From contig NZ_ATYB01000014.1 of assembly GCF_000427465.1 (NCBI RefSeq), forward strand, positions 522,317 through 586,316: DNA of 64,000 bases, given 5' to 3'. Positions 10,046-18,896 of the stretch are shown in pieces. The number at the start of each line of letters is the position of its first letter. Within the stretch, counting starts at the first letter, position 1. The notes under the pieces were generated by a model. The model made no database searches and had not been told where the DNA came from. It saw only the letters and a program-made list of their open reading frames with translations. Position numbers and translations under genes: made by a program. The stretch comes from Sinorhizobium arboris LMG 14919. GTDB taxonomy: Bacteria > Pseudomonadota > Alphaproteobacteria > Rhizobiales > Rhizobiaceae.

Positions 10046-10737
10046 CCGTCACCATTGCGCTGCCTTCCAAGGGGCGAATGAAGGATGAGGCCTCGGCGGT
10101 CTTCGAACGCGCCGGAATGAGGATAGCTGCGGTCGGCAACGACCGGTCCTATCGCGGCCGCGTGGAAGGCTGGAACGATGTCGAGATTGCCTTCCTGTCG
10201 GCCTCGGAAATCGCGCGAGAGCTCGGGAGCGGCGCGGTCGATTTCGGCGTCACGGGAGAGGACCTCGTGCGCGAGGGCTTGGCGGACGCCGACGCGCGCG
10301 TCGAATTCGCCGCCCGTCTCGGCTTCGGTCACGCCGATGTGGTCGTCGCGGTCCCTGAGATCTGGTACGATGTCGACACCATGGCCGACCTGGGCGACGT
10401 CGCCGCAGACTTCCGCGCGCGCCACGGCCGGCGGCTTGCGATCGCCACCAAATACTGGCGCCTGACACAGCATTTCTTCTCCGGCAGCCACGGCATTCAG
10501 CTCTACCGAATCGTCGAGAGCCTGGGAGCGACCGAAGGCGCGCCTGCGTCCGGTTCCGCCGACATCATCGTCGACATCACTTCGACGGGATCGACGCTCA
10601 AGGCCAACCATCTGAAGATACTTTCGGATGGCGTGATCCTGCGCTCTGAAGCCTGCCTCGTGCGGGCCCGCAAGGCGGACCATAGTGGCAATCCGGTGAT
10701 CGACCGGATCGTTGCGGCCGTGCGGGCCGTGCTCTGA
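10042..10737 (+). CDS. hisG: ATP phosphoribosyltransferase catalytic subunit, short form
   Basis: This enzyme joins ATP and PRPP in the first step of histidine biosynthesis. At 231 residues it is the short form, without the C-terminal ACT-like regulatory domain, and so depends on HisZ. Typical sequence includes the N-terminal [20 protein letters not shown] and the PRPP-binding loop in [19 protein letters not shown]. Its ATG overlaps the hisZ stop by four bases (ATGA), which suggests coupled translation and matched amounts of the two subunits. Confidence 0.96.
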   Translation: MTVTIALPSKGRMKDEASAVFERAGMRIAAVGNDRSYRGRVEGWNDVEIAFLSASEIARELGSGAVDFGVTGEDLVREGLADADARVEFAARLGFGHADVVVAVPEIWYDVDTMADLGDVAADFRARHGRRLAIATKYWRLTQHFFSGSHGIQLYRIVESLGATEGAPASGSADIIVDITSTGSTLKANHLKILSDGVILRSEACLVRARKADHSGNPVIDRIVAAVRAVL

Positions 10738-10858
10738 AGGACGGGACCGGCGGAGGCGAATGCGCGCAAATTTGCATTCGGCCCTGACAAATGCAACCGG
10801 CACTCCCTATGTTGGGGCGGCAGGACCCCTTCGATATTCCCACCTAGAGGCATCCGTC

Positions 10859-11566
10859 ATGGCTGATCTTTCCTCCTTTCCGATTACGAAACGCTGGCCG
10901 GCAAAAAATCCCGATATCGTTCAACTCTATTCGCTTCCGACGCCGAACGGGGTGAAGGTTTCGATAGCTCTGGAAGAACTGGGCCTCGACTATGAGGCGC
11001 ATCGCATCTCGTTCGATACGAATGAGCAGAAGTCGCCGGAATTCCTGTCGCTCAACCCGAATGGCCGCATTCCGGCGATCATCGATCCGAATGGACCGGA
11101 CGGCAAACCGATCGGCCTTTTCGAATCCGGCGCGATACTGATCTATCTTGCAGAAAAGACCGGCAAGCTCCTCCCGGCGGATGCGGCCGGGCGCTATGAG
11201 ACGCTATGCTGGGTCATGTTCCAGATGGGCGGCATCGGTCCGATGTTCGGGCAGTTCGGACATTTCTTCAAATTTGCCGCCGACAAGGTCGCCAACAACC
11301 CCTATCCCGTTCAGCGCTATCGCGACGAAGCGAAGCGTCTTCTTAGCGTCCTCGAAGCCCGTCTCGATGGCCGGCAATGGCTGATGGGTGAAGAATACAC
11401 CATCGCCGACATCGCGACCTATCCCTGGGTGGAGGGGGCGCGCAAATTCTACGGCGGCGCCGAGGTGCTCGATTATAAGAGCTTTCCGAACGTCATGGAC
11501 TGGGTGGATCGCGGCCTGGCACGCCCCGCCGCGCGGAGAGGCATGGAGATCCCGCGCAAGGAGTAA
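10859..11566 (+). CDS. Nu-class glutathione S-transferase / disulfide-bond oxidoreductase (YghU/YfcG type)
   Basis: This 235-residue protein has a thioredoxin-like N-terminal domain. It opens with the YSLPTPNGVKVSIALEEL active-site region, where the Thr-Pro-Asn segment replaces the Tyr/Ser/Cys of other classes; FESGAILIYLAEKTG is the glutathione gamma-glutamyl site. An all-helical C-terminal domain follows (TIADIATYPWVEGARKF). Nu-class members reduce disulfides or organic peroxides with two bound glutathiones. I chose the ATG at 10859 (MADLSSF). It has its own upstream gap of 121 bases after hisG and is probably a separate unit. Confidence 0.88.
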   Translation: MADLSSFPITKRWPAKNPDIVQLYSLPTPNGVKVSIALEELGLDYEAHRISFDTNEQKSPEFLSLNPNGRIPAIIDPNGPDGKPIGLFESGAILIYLAEKTGKLLPADAAGRYETLCWVMFQMGGIGPMFGQFGHFFKFAADKVANNPYPVQRYRDEAKRLLSVLEARLDGRQWLMGEEYTIADIATYPWVEGARKFYGGAEVLDYKSFPNVMDWVDRGLARPAARRGMEIPRKE

Positions 11567-11657
11567 ATTAAGAACGGGGAGCCTTCCGGCCGGAGATTGA
11601 CCAGACGCCGGCCGGGAGGATAGCGATGAGCAGGGACGTTTGAGACGGGTGGAGCAG

Positions 11658-12878
11658 GTGTCGGGAAGACTTGTTGTTGTCGGCGGCGGTCAAGCCGCAT
11701 TCGCTTTGGTCGCCAAGCTTCGCGCACTCAAGGACATGCGTCCGATCACGGTCGTCGCAGCCGAAGCGAGCCTGCCCTACCAGCGGCCACCGCTCTCCAA
11801 GAAATACCTGTTGCGCGAAATGACTCTCGATCGCCTGCTTTACCGCCCGGAGACATGGTATGCGGAGCACGAGATCGACATTCGTCTTTCGACCACCGTG
11901 ACGCGGGTCGATCGCGCCGCCAAACGGGTGATCCTCAGCGATGGCTCGGCACTGGCCTATGAGACGCTTGCCTTCGCGACCGGCGCCACGCCGCGCCGGC
12001 TGCCGACTGCGGTAAGCGGCGATCTCGCGGGCGTTTTCGTCGTGCGCGATTTCCAGGATGCCGACCGGCTGGCAGAGGAGATGCAGCCCGGCCGGCGGGT
12101 GCTGGTCGTCGGTGGCGGCTATATCGGCCTCGAGGCTGCAGCGGTTGCCCGGACCTCCGGGCTCGAGGTCACCGTCATCGAAATGGCCGATCGTATCCTT
12201 CAGCGCGTCGCCTCTGCGGCCACCTCGGCGATCGTTCGCGAGATCCACCGCTCGCATGGTGTCGACATACGTGAACGCACGGGGCTCCACCGCCTGATCG
12301 GCGACAATGGCCGCGTTACCGCAGCCGAGCTTTCCGACGGCTCCGTCATTCCCGTCGACATCGTGATTGTCGGCATCGGCGTGGCCGCGAATGATGCCCT
12401 GGCGCACGAAGCCGGCGTCGAAACCGCCAGCGGCATCGTCGTCGACAGCCATGGCCGGACATCCGATCCCGCGATCTTCGCCATGGGCGACTGCGCCGTC
12501 CTGCCGTGGGACGGCATGCGCATCCGCCTCGAATCCGTGCAGAATGCAGTCGATCAGGCGGAGGCGGTTGCCGCCATTCTCGCGGGCAGCACCGATCCCT
12601 ACGACCCGAAACCCTGGTTCTGGTCCGACCAGTACGATGTCAAACTGCAGATAGCCGGCTTCGGCCTCGGCCACGACGAAACGCTCGTTCGGCCGGGCCA
12701 GCGCGAGGGCAGCATTTCCGTCTGGTATTTTCGCCAGGGAAAGCTGATAGCAGTCGATGCGATCAACGACGCCAAGGCCTATGTGACGGGGAAGAAGCTG
12801 CTCGAGTCGGGGGCCACGCCGGACCGTGCGCTTCTGGCGGATCCGCAGATCGATCTGAAGGCATTGCTTGTAAAATAG
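11658..12878 (+). CDS. FAD/NAD-dependent oxidoreductase, ferredoxin-reductase type
   Basis: This is a flavoprotein of about 406 residues. An N-terminal FAD dinucleotide-binding motif (VVVGGGQAAFALVAKLR) is followed by a central NAD(P)H motif (VLVVGGGYIGLEAAAVAR), and the second FAD motif ends in IFAMGDCAV. The last 95 residues form the reductase C-terminal domain (WFWSDQYDVKLQIAGFG). This layout is that of rhodocoxin- and putidaredoxin-reductases, which pass electrons from NADH to a [2Fe-2S] ferredoxin. No ferredoxin or P450 gene is near. The start is uncertain: TTG 11640, GTG 11649 and GTG 11658 are all in frame; I used the last because it lies closest to the Rossmann strand. Confidence 0.88.
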   Translation: MSGRLVVVGGGQAAFALVAKLRALKDMRPITVVAAEASLPYQRPPLSKKYLLREMTLDRLLYRPETWYAEHEIDIRLSTTVTRVDRAAKRVILSDGSALAYETLAFATGATPRRLPTAVSGDLAGVFVVRDFQDADRLAEEMQPGRRVLVVGGGYIGLEAAAVARTSGLEVTVIEMADRILQRVASAATSAIVREIHRSHGVDIRERTGLHRLIGDNGRVTAAELSDGSVIPVDIVIVGIGVAANDALAHEAGVETASGIVVDSHGRTSDPAIFAMGDCAVLPWDGMRIRLESVQNAVDQAEAVAAILAGSTDPYDPKPWFWSDQYDVKLQIAGFGLGHDETLVRPGQREGSISVWYFRQGKLIAVDAINDAKAYVTGKKLLESGATPDRALLADPQIDLKALLVK

Positions 12879-12922
12879 CCGCGCTACTTCCTCGGCCGCA
12901 TGCGCTCCAGCACTATAAAACC

Positions 12923-12947
12923 AAAAGGGCGGCCCGAGAGCCGCCCT
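12923..12947 (-). terminator. Rho-independent terminator downstream of groEL
   Basis: Read on the minus strand, AGGGCGGC and GCCGCCCT form a stem closed by a short loop (TCTCGGG region), followed by TTTT. It lies beyond the duplicated groEL tail region, so the groESL transcript would carry both extra copies before ending here. Confidence 0.75.
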
Positions 12948-12969
12948 CCAGATCCGGATGGATAATGTC

Positions 12970-13177
12970 AAGGCTTTCGCCTTATCACATCATGTCCATG
13001 CCGCCCGTTCAGCGCGCTTGGCGCGCTGAACCACTTTAGGTGCATGGGCGAAGCTTTATGGACCTGCTGTGCTAAGGCTGATGCCTTATCACATCATGTC
13101 CATGCCGCCCGTTCAGCGCGCTTGGCGCGCTGAACCACTTTTAGGTGCATGGGCGAAGCTTATGGACCTGCTGTGCT
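12970..13177. repeat. Two tandem 104-bp units duplicating the groEL 3' end
   Basis: Unit 1 is 12970-13073 and unit 2 is 13074-13177; they differ at only a few positions. On the minus strand each unit contains the last groEL codons (GGCATGGACATGATGTGA) followed by a small hairpin AAGGC-N4-GCCTT, as at the real stop at 13193. Each also contains an 11-bp perfect hairpin GTTCAGCGCGC-TTG-GCGCGCTGAAC, which replaces the Gly-Gly-Met coding repeats. Together with the genuine end there are three copies of the groEL tail and small hairpin in a row. All lie downstream of the stop and so are untranslated. The stretch 12879-13192 holds nothing else apart from the terminator. Confidence 0.85.
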
Positions 13178-13192
13178 AAGGCTTTCGCCTTA

Positions 13193-15200
<2,008 letters not shown>

Positions 15201-15258
15201 TGTCTAATCCCTCGATCAAATGACACTGCGGGTCGCGGATGGACCCGCCGGATGGGTG

Positions 15259-15285
15259 TTAGCACTCTTCTCAAGTGAGTGCTAG
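15259..15285. promoter_or_regulatory. CIRCE operator of groESL (HrcA site)
   Basis: TTAGCACTC-N9-GAGTGCTAG matches the CIRCE inverted repeat (consensus TTAGCACTC-N9-GAGTGCTAA) with only the last base differing. It lies 58 bases upstream of the groES start codon. CIRCE is bound by the repressor HrcA, so groESL should be derepressed on heat shock. hrcA itself is not in the window. Confidence 0.95.
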
Positions 15286-15468
15286 CGCCAGCCGAGATAA
15301 GGCTGGCTGCGAAATGAGTCAAGGATCGGCTCCGAGATTTTTTGCCGGCCATGATCGTTGACAGATCGGACGCGCTTTTGTTTGATGGTTCCCATGGGGT
15401 AAGCGAATGCCTCACGAGGCGCCATGCCGGAGTTTCGCGTCCGCTAGCGATCTAAAGGACGTCGTAAC

Positions 15469-16296
15469 ATGGCCTCGTTCAACTCCATCTCTTCCGAAAA
15501 ACTCGCTCGTCTCGTCGGCACCCCGAAGGCGCCAGTCCTTATCGATGTGCGCGACGGCGACGACTTCGCAGCCGATCAGCATCTCGTGCCGGGCTCCTTC
15601 CATCGCGCCCATGCTCACGTGCGGCGATGGGCAGAGGAATACCGCGGCCGCTGGGTTGTCGTGCTCTGCAAGCACGGGGGCAAGCTCAGCGAAGGTGCCG
15701 CCGCATGGCTGCGTCATGCAGGGGCGGCTGCGGAAATACTCGACGGCGGCATCGAAGCGTGGCGGGCGGCGGGGCTGCCGCTCGTTCCGGTCGCAAGCCT
15801 TCCGGATGCAGATCCTTCGGGGGGATCCGTCTGGGTGACCCGGTCGCGACCGAAGATTGACCGGATTGCCTGTCCCTGGCTGATCCAGCGCTTCGTCGAT
15901 CCGCGCGCCAGGTTTCTTTTCGTCACGCCGGCGGAGGTCGAGGCCGTCGGCGAGCGCTTCGGCGCGACGCCGTTCGACATCGAAGGCGTCTTCTGGAGCC
16001 ATCGCGGCGAGGAATGTACCTTCGACACGATGGTCAAGGAATTCCGTCTCTCGTTCCCTGCGCTGGAGCATGTCGCCCGTATCGTCCGTGGCGCCGACAC
16101 GGACAGGCGCGAACTGGAGCCGGAGGCAGCCGGGTTGCTTGCCGTTTCACTCGGCCTTTCGCGCATGTATGCCGACGATCTCGAACAGCTCGAGGCGGGG
16201 ATGACCCTTTATGACGCCCTCTATCGCTGGGCGCGTGATGCGACCCAGGAAAAGCACGATTGGGTCTCGCATGGCGGCAAGGGGAAGCACCCGTGA
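15469..16296 (+). CDS. Rhodanese / ChrB-type chromate resistance fusion protein
   Basis: This 275-residue protein has two parts. Residues 1-115 form a rhodanese domain (VLIDVRDGDDF at the start, active-site Cys67 in VVVLCKHGGKLSEG). Residues about 125-270 form the ChrB C-terminal chromate-resistance domain (VTRSRPKIDRIACPWLIQRFVDP, EECTFDTMVKEF). Such proteins usually precede chrA, the chromate efflux transporter, and help sense or detoxify chromate. Here the stop overlaps a GTG that begins only a short broken stretch resembling chrA. ATG 15469 is used. Confidence 0.87.
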   Translation: MASFNSISSEKLARLVGTPKAPVLIDVRDGDDFAADQHLVPGSFHRAHAHVRRWAEEYRGRWVVVLCKHGGKLSEGAAAWLRHAGAAAEILDGGIEAWRAAGLPLVPVASLPDADPSGGSVWVTRSRPKIDRIACPWLIQRFVDPRARFLFVTPAEVEAVGERFGATPFDIEGVFWSHRGEECTFDTMVKEFRLSFPALEHVARIVRGADTDRRELEPEAAGLLAVSLGLSRMYADDLEQLEAGMTLYDALYRWARDATQEKHDWVSHGGKGKHP

Positions 16297-16504
16297 ACGA
16301 GCAGGCAGCCTTGAATGTTGCGCCCGCACGCCGGAGGCCGGGTCGGTTCTCCTTCCTCATCCGGACCCGGCGACGCTCGATCCTGTCGCCTTGTTCCTGA
16401 CGGTCCTGGCAGCCGCCTCGCTCCTTTGGTGGAAACGCGGAATGTTCCAGACGCTGGCAATCTGCGCCGCGGCGGGGGGATCGCGCTTTTCTAGAGCGCG
16501 ATAG
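16293..16504 (+). pseudogene. Putative remnant of a chromate transporter gene (chrA)
   Basis: A GTG overlapping the upstream stop opens a 35-codon frame (MNEQAALNVAPARRRPG...) that ends at 16400. A second frame continues to about 16490 with DPVALFLTVLAAASLLWWKRGMF and LAICAAAG. This reads like the last transmembrane segment and tail of a ChrA transporter. The central several hundred codons of ChrA are absent. The most economical reading is an internally deleted, frameshifted chrA left behind its partner. The evidence is the context plus a short hydrophobic match recognised from memory, so the call is tentative. Confidence 0.4.
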
Positions 16505-16600
16505 GAAAAGTCAGGTCGAGGCGACCTAAGGCATCGTTATCTGGAGCAGAACCGCCGCGCGCTTTCCTGCAATTGCCTTAAATCCTTTGGAAGCGCCGCG
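16495..16600. repeat. Palindromic intergenic repeat fragment
   Basis: From TCTAGAGCGCG the sequence contains the hairpin AGGTCG-AGG-CGACCT and a TCTGGAGCAGAACCGCC segment. It resembles degenerate parts of the rhizobial GGAGC...TTTTCC repeats seen elsewhere in the window. It abuts the chrA-like remnant and may have taken part in its truncation. Nothing else is visible up to the HAD gene at 16679. Confidence 0.45.
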
Positions 16601-16678
16601 TTTTTCTCGGTGCGAGACTTGTATTCTTGTCCCTTCCTTGCGATGTCAGCCGGAAAGCCGAGTTTGCAGGAAGCCAGC

Positions 16679-17527
16679 ATGGCCGTCAGGATCAACAGTT
16701 TTCGGGAAATCGCCGGTCGCTACGACGTGGTCCTTTGCGATGTCTGGGGCGTGCTTCACAACGGGATTCAAGCCTTTGCATCCGCCTGTGAAGCGCTTGC
16801 CGAGGCGCGCGCCCAGGGGCTGACCGTCGTTCTCATCACCAACTCACCCCGGCCGCATCCGGGCGTCACGGTGCAGATCCGTGGCCTCGGCGTGCCTGAC
16901 GAATCCTATGATCGCATCGTCACCTCGGGTGATGTGACGCGGGCGCTGATTGCGGCGGCCGACAAACGCATCTTCTTCATAGGCGCCGATCGAGACCTGC
17001 CGCTGCTCGAAGGACTCGGCACCGAGATCGTGTCTGCCGACGACGCCGAGACGATCGTCTGTGCCGGCTTCTACGATGACGAGACCGAGACGCCCGAGCA
17101 CTACCGTGCGACGCTGACGGGCCTCGCCAAGCGGAAAATACCTTTCATCTGCGCCAATCCCGATCTCGTCGTCGAGCGCGGTCATCGGCTGATCCCCTGT
17201 GCCGGCGCCATCGCCAAGCTCTATGAAGAGCTCGGCGGCGAGGCCCGCATTGCGGGCAAGCCCTATATCTCCATCTATCGCGCAGCACTCTCCGAGGCGA
17301 AGGCGGTCAGGGGCGCGTTCGACCGGTCGCGCATCATTGCCATAGGCGACGGCATGCCCACGGATGTAAAGGGTGCGCAGGATGCGGGCTTCGATCTGCT
17401 CTATATCAGTGCAGGAATCCATGCCCAGGATTACATGCACGAAAGCCGTACCGACGAAGCCAAGCTCATGGCCTTTCTGAGACAGAACGGGGCAACGCCG
17501 AAATGGTGGATGCCGCGGCTGGCATGA
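16679..17527 (+). CDS. HAD-superfamily class IIA hydrolase (TIGR01459-like)
   Basis: This 282-residue phosphatase-like protein has HAD motif I as VVLCDVWGVLHNG, with the nucleophile Asp in a DxWGVLHxG setting typical of the alphaproteobacterial class IIA subfamily. Motif II lies in VVLITNSPRP, and motif IV in IIAIGDGMPTDVKGAQDAGFDLL. Relatives are NagD-like phosphatases of unclear substrate. ribF follows after 13 bases, so an FMN or sugar-phosphate substrate is possible, but that is only context. ATG 16679 gives MAVRINSF; longer frames from 16610 look like leader. Confidence 0.85.
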   Translation: MAVRINSFREIAGRYDVVLCDVWGVLHNGIQAFASACEALAEARAQGLTVVLITNSPRPHPGVTVQIRGLGVPDESYDRIVTSGDVTRALIAAADKRIFFIGADRDLPLLEGLGTEIVSADDAETIVCAGFYDDETETPEHYRATLTGLAKRKIPFICANPDLVVERGHRLIPCAGAIAKLYEELGGEARIAGKPYISIYRAALSEAKAVRGAFDRSRIIAIGDGMPTDVKGAQDAGFDLLYISAGIHAQDYMHESRTDEAKLMAFLRQNGATPKWWMPRLA

Positions 17528-17540
17528 CGGGAAGATCGGC

Positions 17541-18524
17541 ATGACGGTTTTTCACCGCAACGAGACCCGCGATCCGCTGCCCGAGCATCTTCGCGGCGGC
17601 GTGGTCGCGATCGGCAATTTCGACGGGGTGCACCGCGGCCATCAGTCGGTGCTGAACCGTGCCCTCGACGAGGCGGCGAAGCGGGGCGTTCCGGCACTCG
17701 TGCTCACTTTCGAGCCGCATCCGCGCACCGTCTTCCGACCCGACACGCCCGTGTTCCGCCTGACCCCGGCTCCGCTGAAAGCCCGCATCCTCGAGGGTAT
17801 GGGCTTCGGCGCCGTCATCGAATATCCCTTCGACCGGAGCTTTTCGGAGCTTTCGGCCTCCGACTTCATTCATCGCATCCTGCGCGAATGGCTCCACGCC
17901 TTTCATGTGGTGACCGGTTTCGATTTCCATTTCGGCAAGGGACGGGAAGGGGGGCCGGCTTTCCTGATGGCGGCCGGGGAACGGGAGGGTTTCGGCGTTA
18001 CGCTTGTGGATGCATTCCGCGACGAAAACGCGGCCGTCATTTCCTCGAGTTTCATTCGCTCCTTGCTTGCCGAGGGCGACGTTTCGCATGCGGCCGGGCT
18101 GCTCGGTTATCGCTATACGGTCGAAGCCGAAGTCATCGGCGGCAAGAAGCTTGGGCGCACGCTCGGCTATCCGACCGCGAACATGCGCCTGCCGCCCGAA
18201 GCGGAGCTGAAAAGCGGCATCTATGCGGTGCGTTTCCGCCGGGCGAACGGGTCGCTCCATGACGGTGTCGCAAGCTTCGGCCGTCGCCCGACCGTCGACA
18301 GCGACGGCGAAGCCCTGCTGGAGACATTCGTCTTCGATTTCTCCGCGGACCTCTACGGCGAAATCTGCGCCGTATCCTTCTTCGGCCGGTTGCGCGACGA
18401 ACTCAAGTTCGACGGTCTCGAGCCATTGATGGTCCAGATGCGCGGGGACGAGGGCGAGGCGCGCGCGCTGCTTGCCGGCGTTCAGCCCTTGAGCGAGATC
18501 GACCGCAGGCTCAATTTCGCCTGA
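17541..18524 (+). CDS. ribF: Bifunctional riboflavin kinase / FAD synthetase
   Basis: This 327-residue enzyme converts riboflavin to FMN and then FAD. The N-terminal adenylyltransferase domain has the HxGH-like VAIGNFDGVHRGHQ and the segment ISSSFIRSLLAEGDV. The C-terminal kinase domain has GRTLGYPTANM and the FMN-binding SGIYAVRF. Length and order match the prokaryotic bifunctional family. It is co-directional with the HAD gene upstream. Confidence 0.96.
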   Translation: MTVFHRNETRDPLPEHLRGGVVAIGNFDGVHRGHQSVLNRALDEAAKRGVPALVLTFEPHPRTVFRPDTPVFRLTPAPLKARILEGMGFGAVIEYPFDRSFSELSASDFIHRILREWLHAFHVVTGFDFHFGKGREGGPAFLMAAGEREGFGVTLVDAFRDENAAVISSSFIRSLLAEGDVSHAAGLLGYRYTVEAEVIGGKKLGRTLGYPTANMRLPPEAELKSGIYAVRFRRANGSLHDGVASFGRRPTVDSDGEALLETFVFDFSADLYGEICAVSFFGRLRDELKFDGLEPLMVQMRGDEGEARALLAGVQPLSEIDRRLNFA

Positions 18525-18596
18525 GAGCGGCAGCACCCGATGCGCTGGATCGTTTCACTGTTTCAATAATCAGCGAAACGGCCAACGCTTTGAATC

Positions 18597-18650
18597 CGCG
18601 CGCTTCCCGACGGAGAGCCGCTACACACTTTTCCTGGAAGTGCTCCAAAG
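18597..18650 (-). repeat. Rhizobial palindromic repeat, family E
   Basis: Read on the minus strand it starts GGAGCACTTCCAGGAAAAGT and continues to GGGAAGCGCGCGGA. Related copies occur at 52799-52845 and 63248-63297. The element can fold into an imperfect stem (CTTCC/GGAAG ends). It lies in the 372-base leader of ileS. Confidence 0.6.
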
Positions 18651-18679
18651 AATTCGGGCATGCGGGGCCTGCGGACCTT

Positions 18680-18728
18680 TTCAAAAGGCGGAAAACGCCT
18701 TAAAGAACCGGCCACAATGACCCGGTTC
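18680..18728 (+). other. Paired hairpins in the ileS leader
   Basis: AAGGCG-N3-4-CGCCTT (about 18685-18702) is followed at once by GAACCGG-N10-CCGGTTC (18705-18728), about 170 bases before the ileS start. The first could act as a weak terminator, but neither is followed by a T-run. The remaining leader, 18729-18896, shows no gene or recognised riboswitch. T-box leaders are not expected in this group. Confidence 0.35.
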
Positions 18729-18896
18729 CATCGAGTGATCATCGATCAGCGAATTATTGGCCCGGCTTTCCGCGCGCTCTAGTCTGCGCCGGAAGGTCCG
18801 GGATTTCGGCGTTCCGACGCCCCCATTCATCTTCGAGATTACCGAACCCTTCCGCCTGCGTGACTGCCCCGCGCGGAAAAGACGAATGCGAAAACC

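Noticed and set aside
12970..13177. A CRISPR-like or satellite array at the groEL 3' end
   Set aside because: There are only two adjoining units with no spacers, and they clearly derive from the groEL tail.
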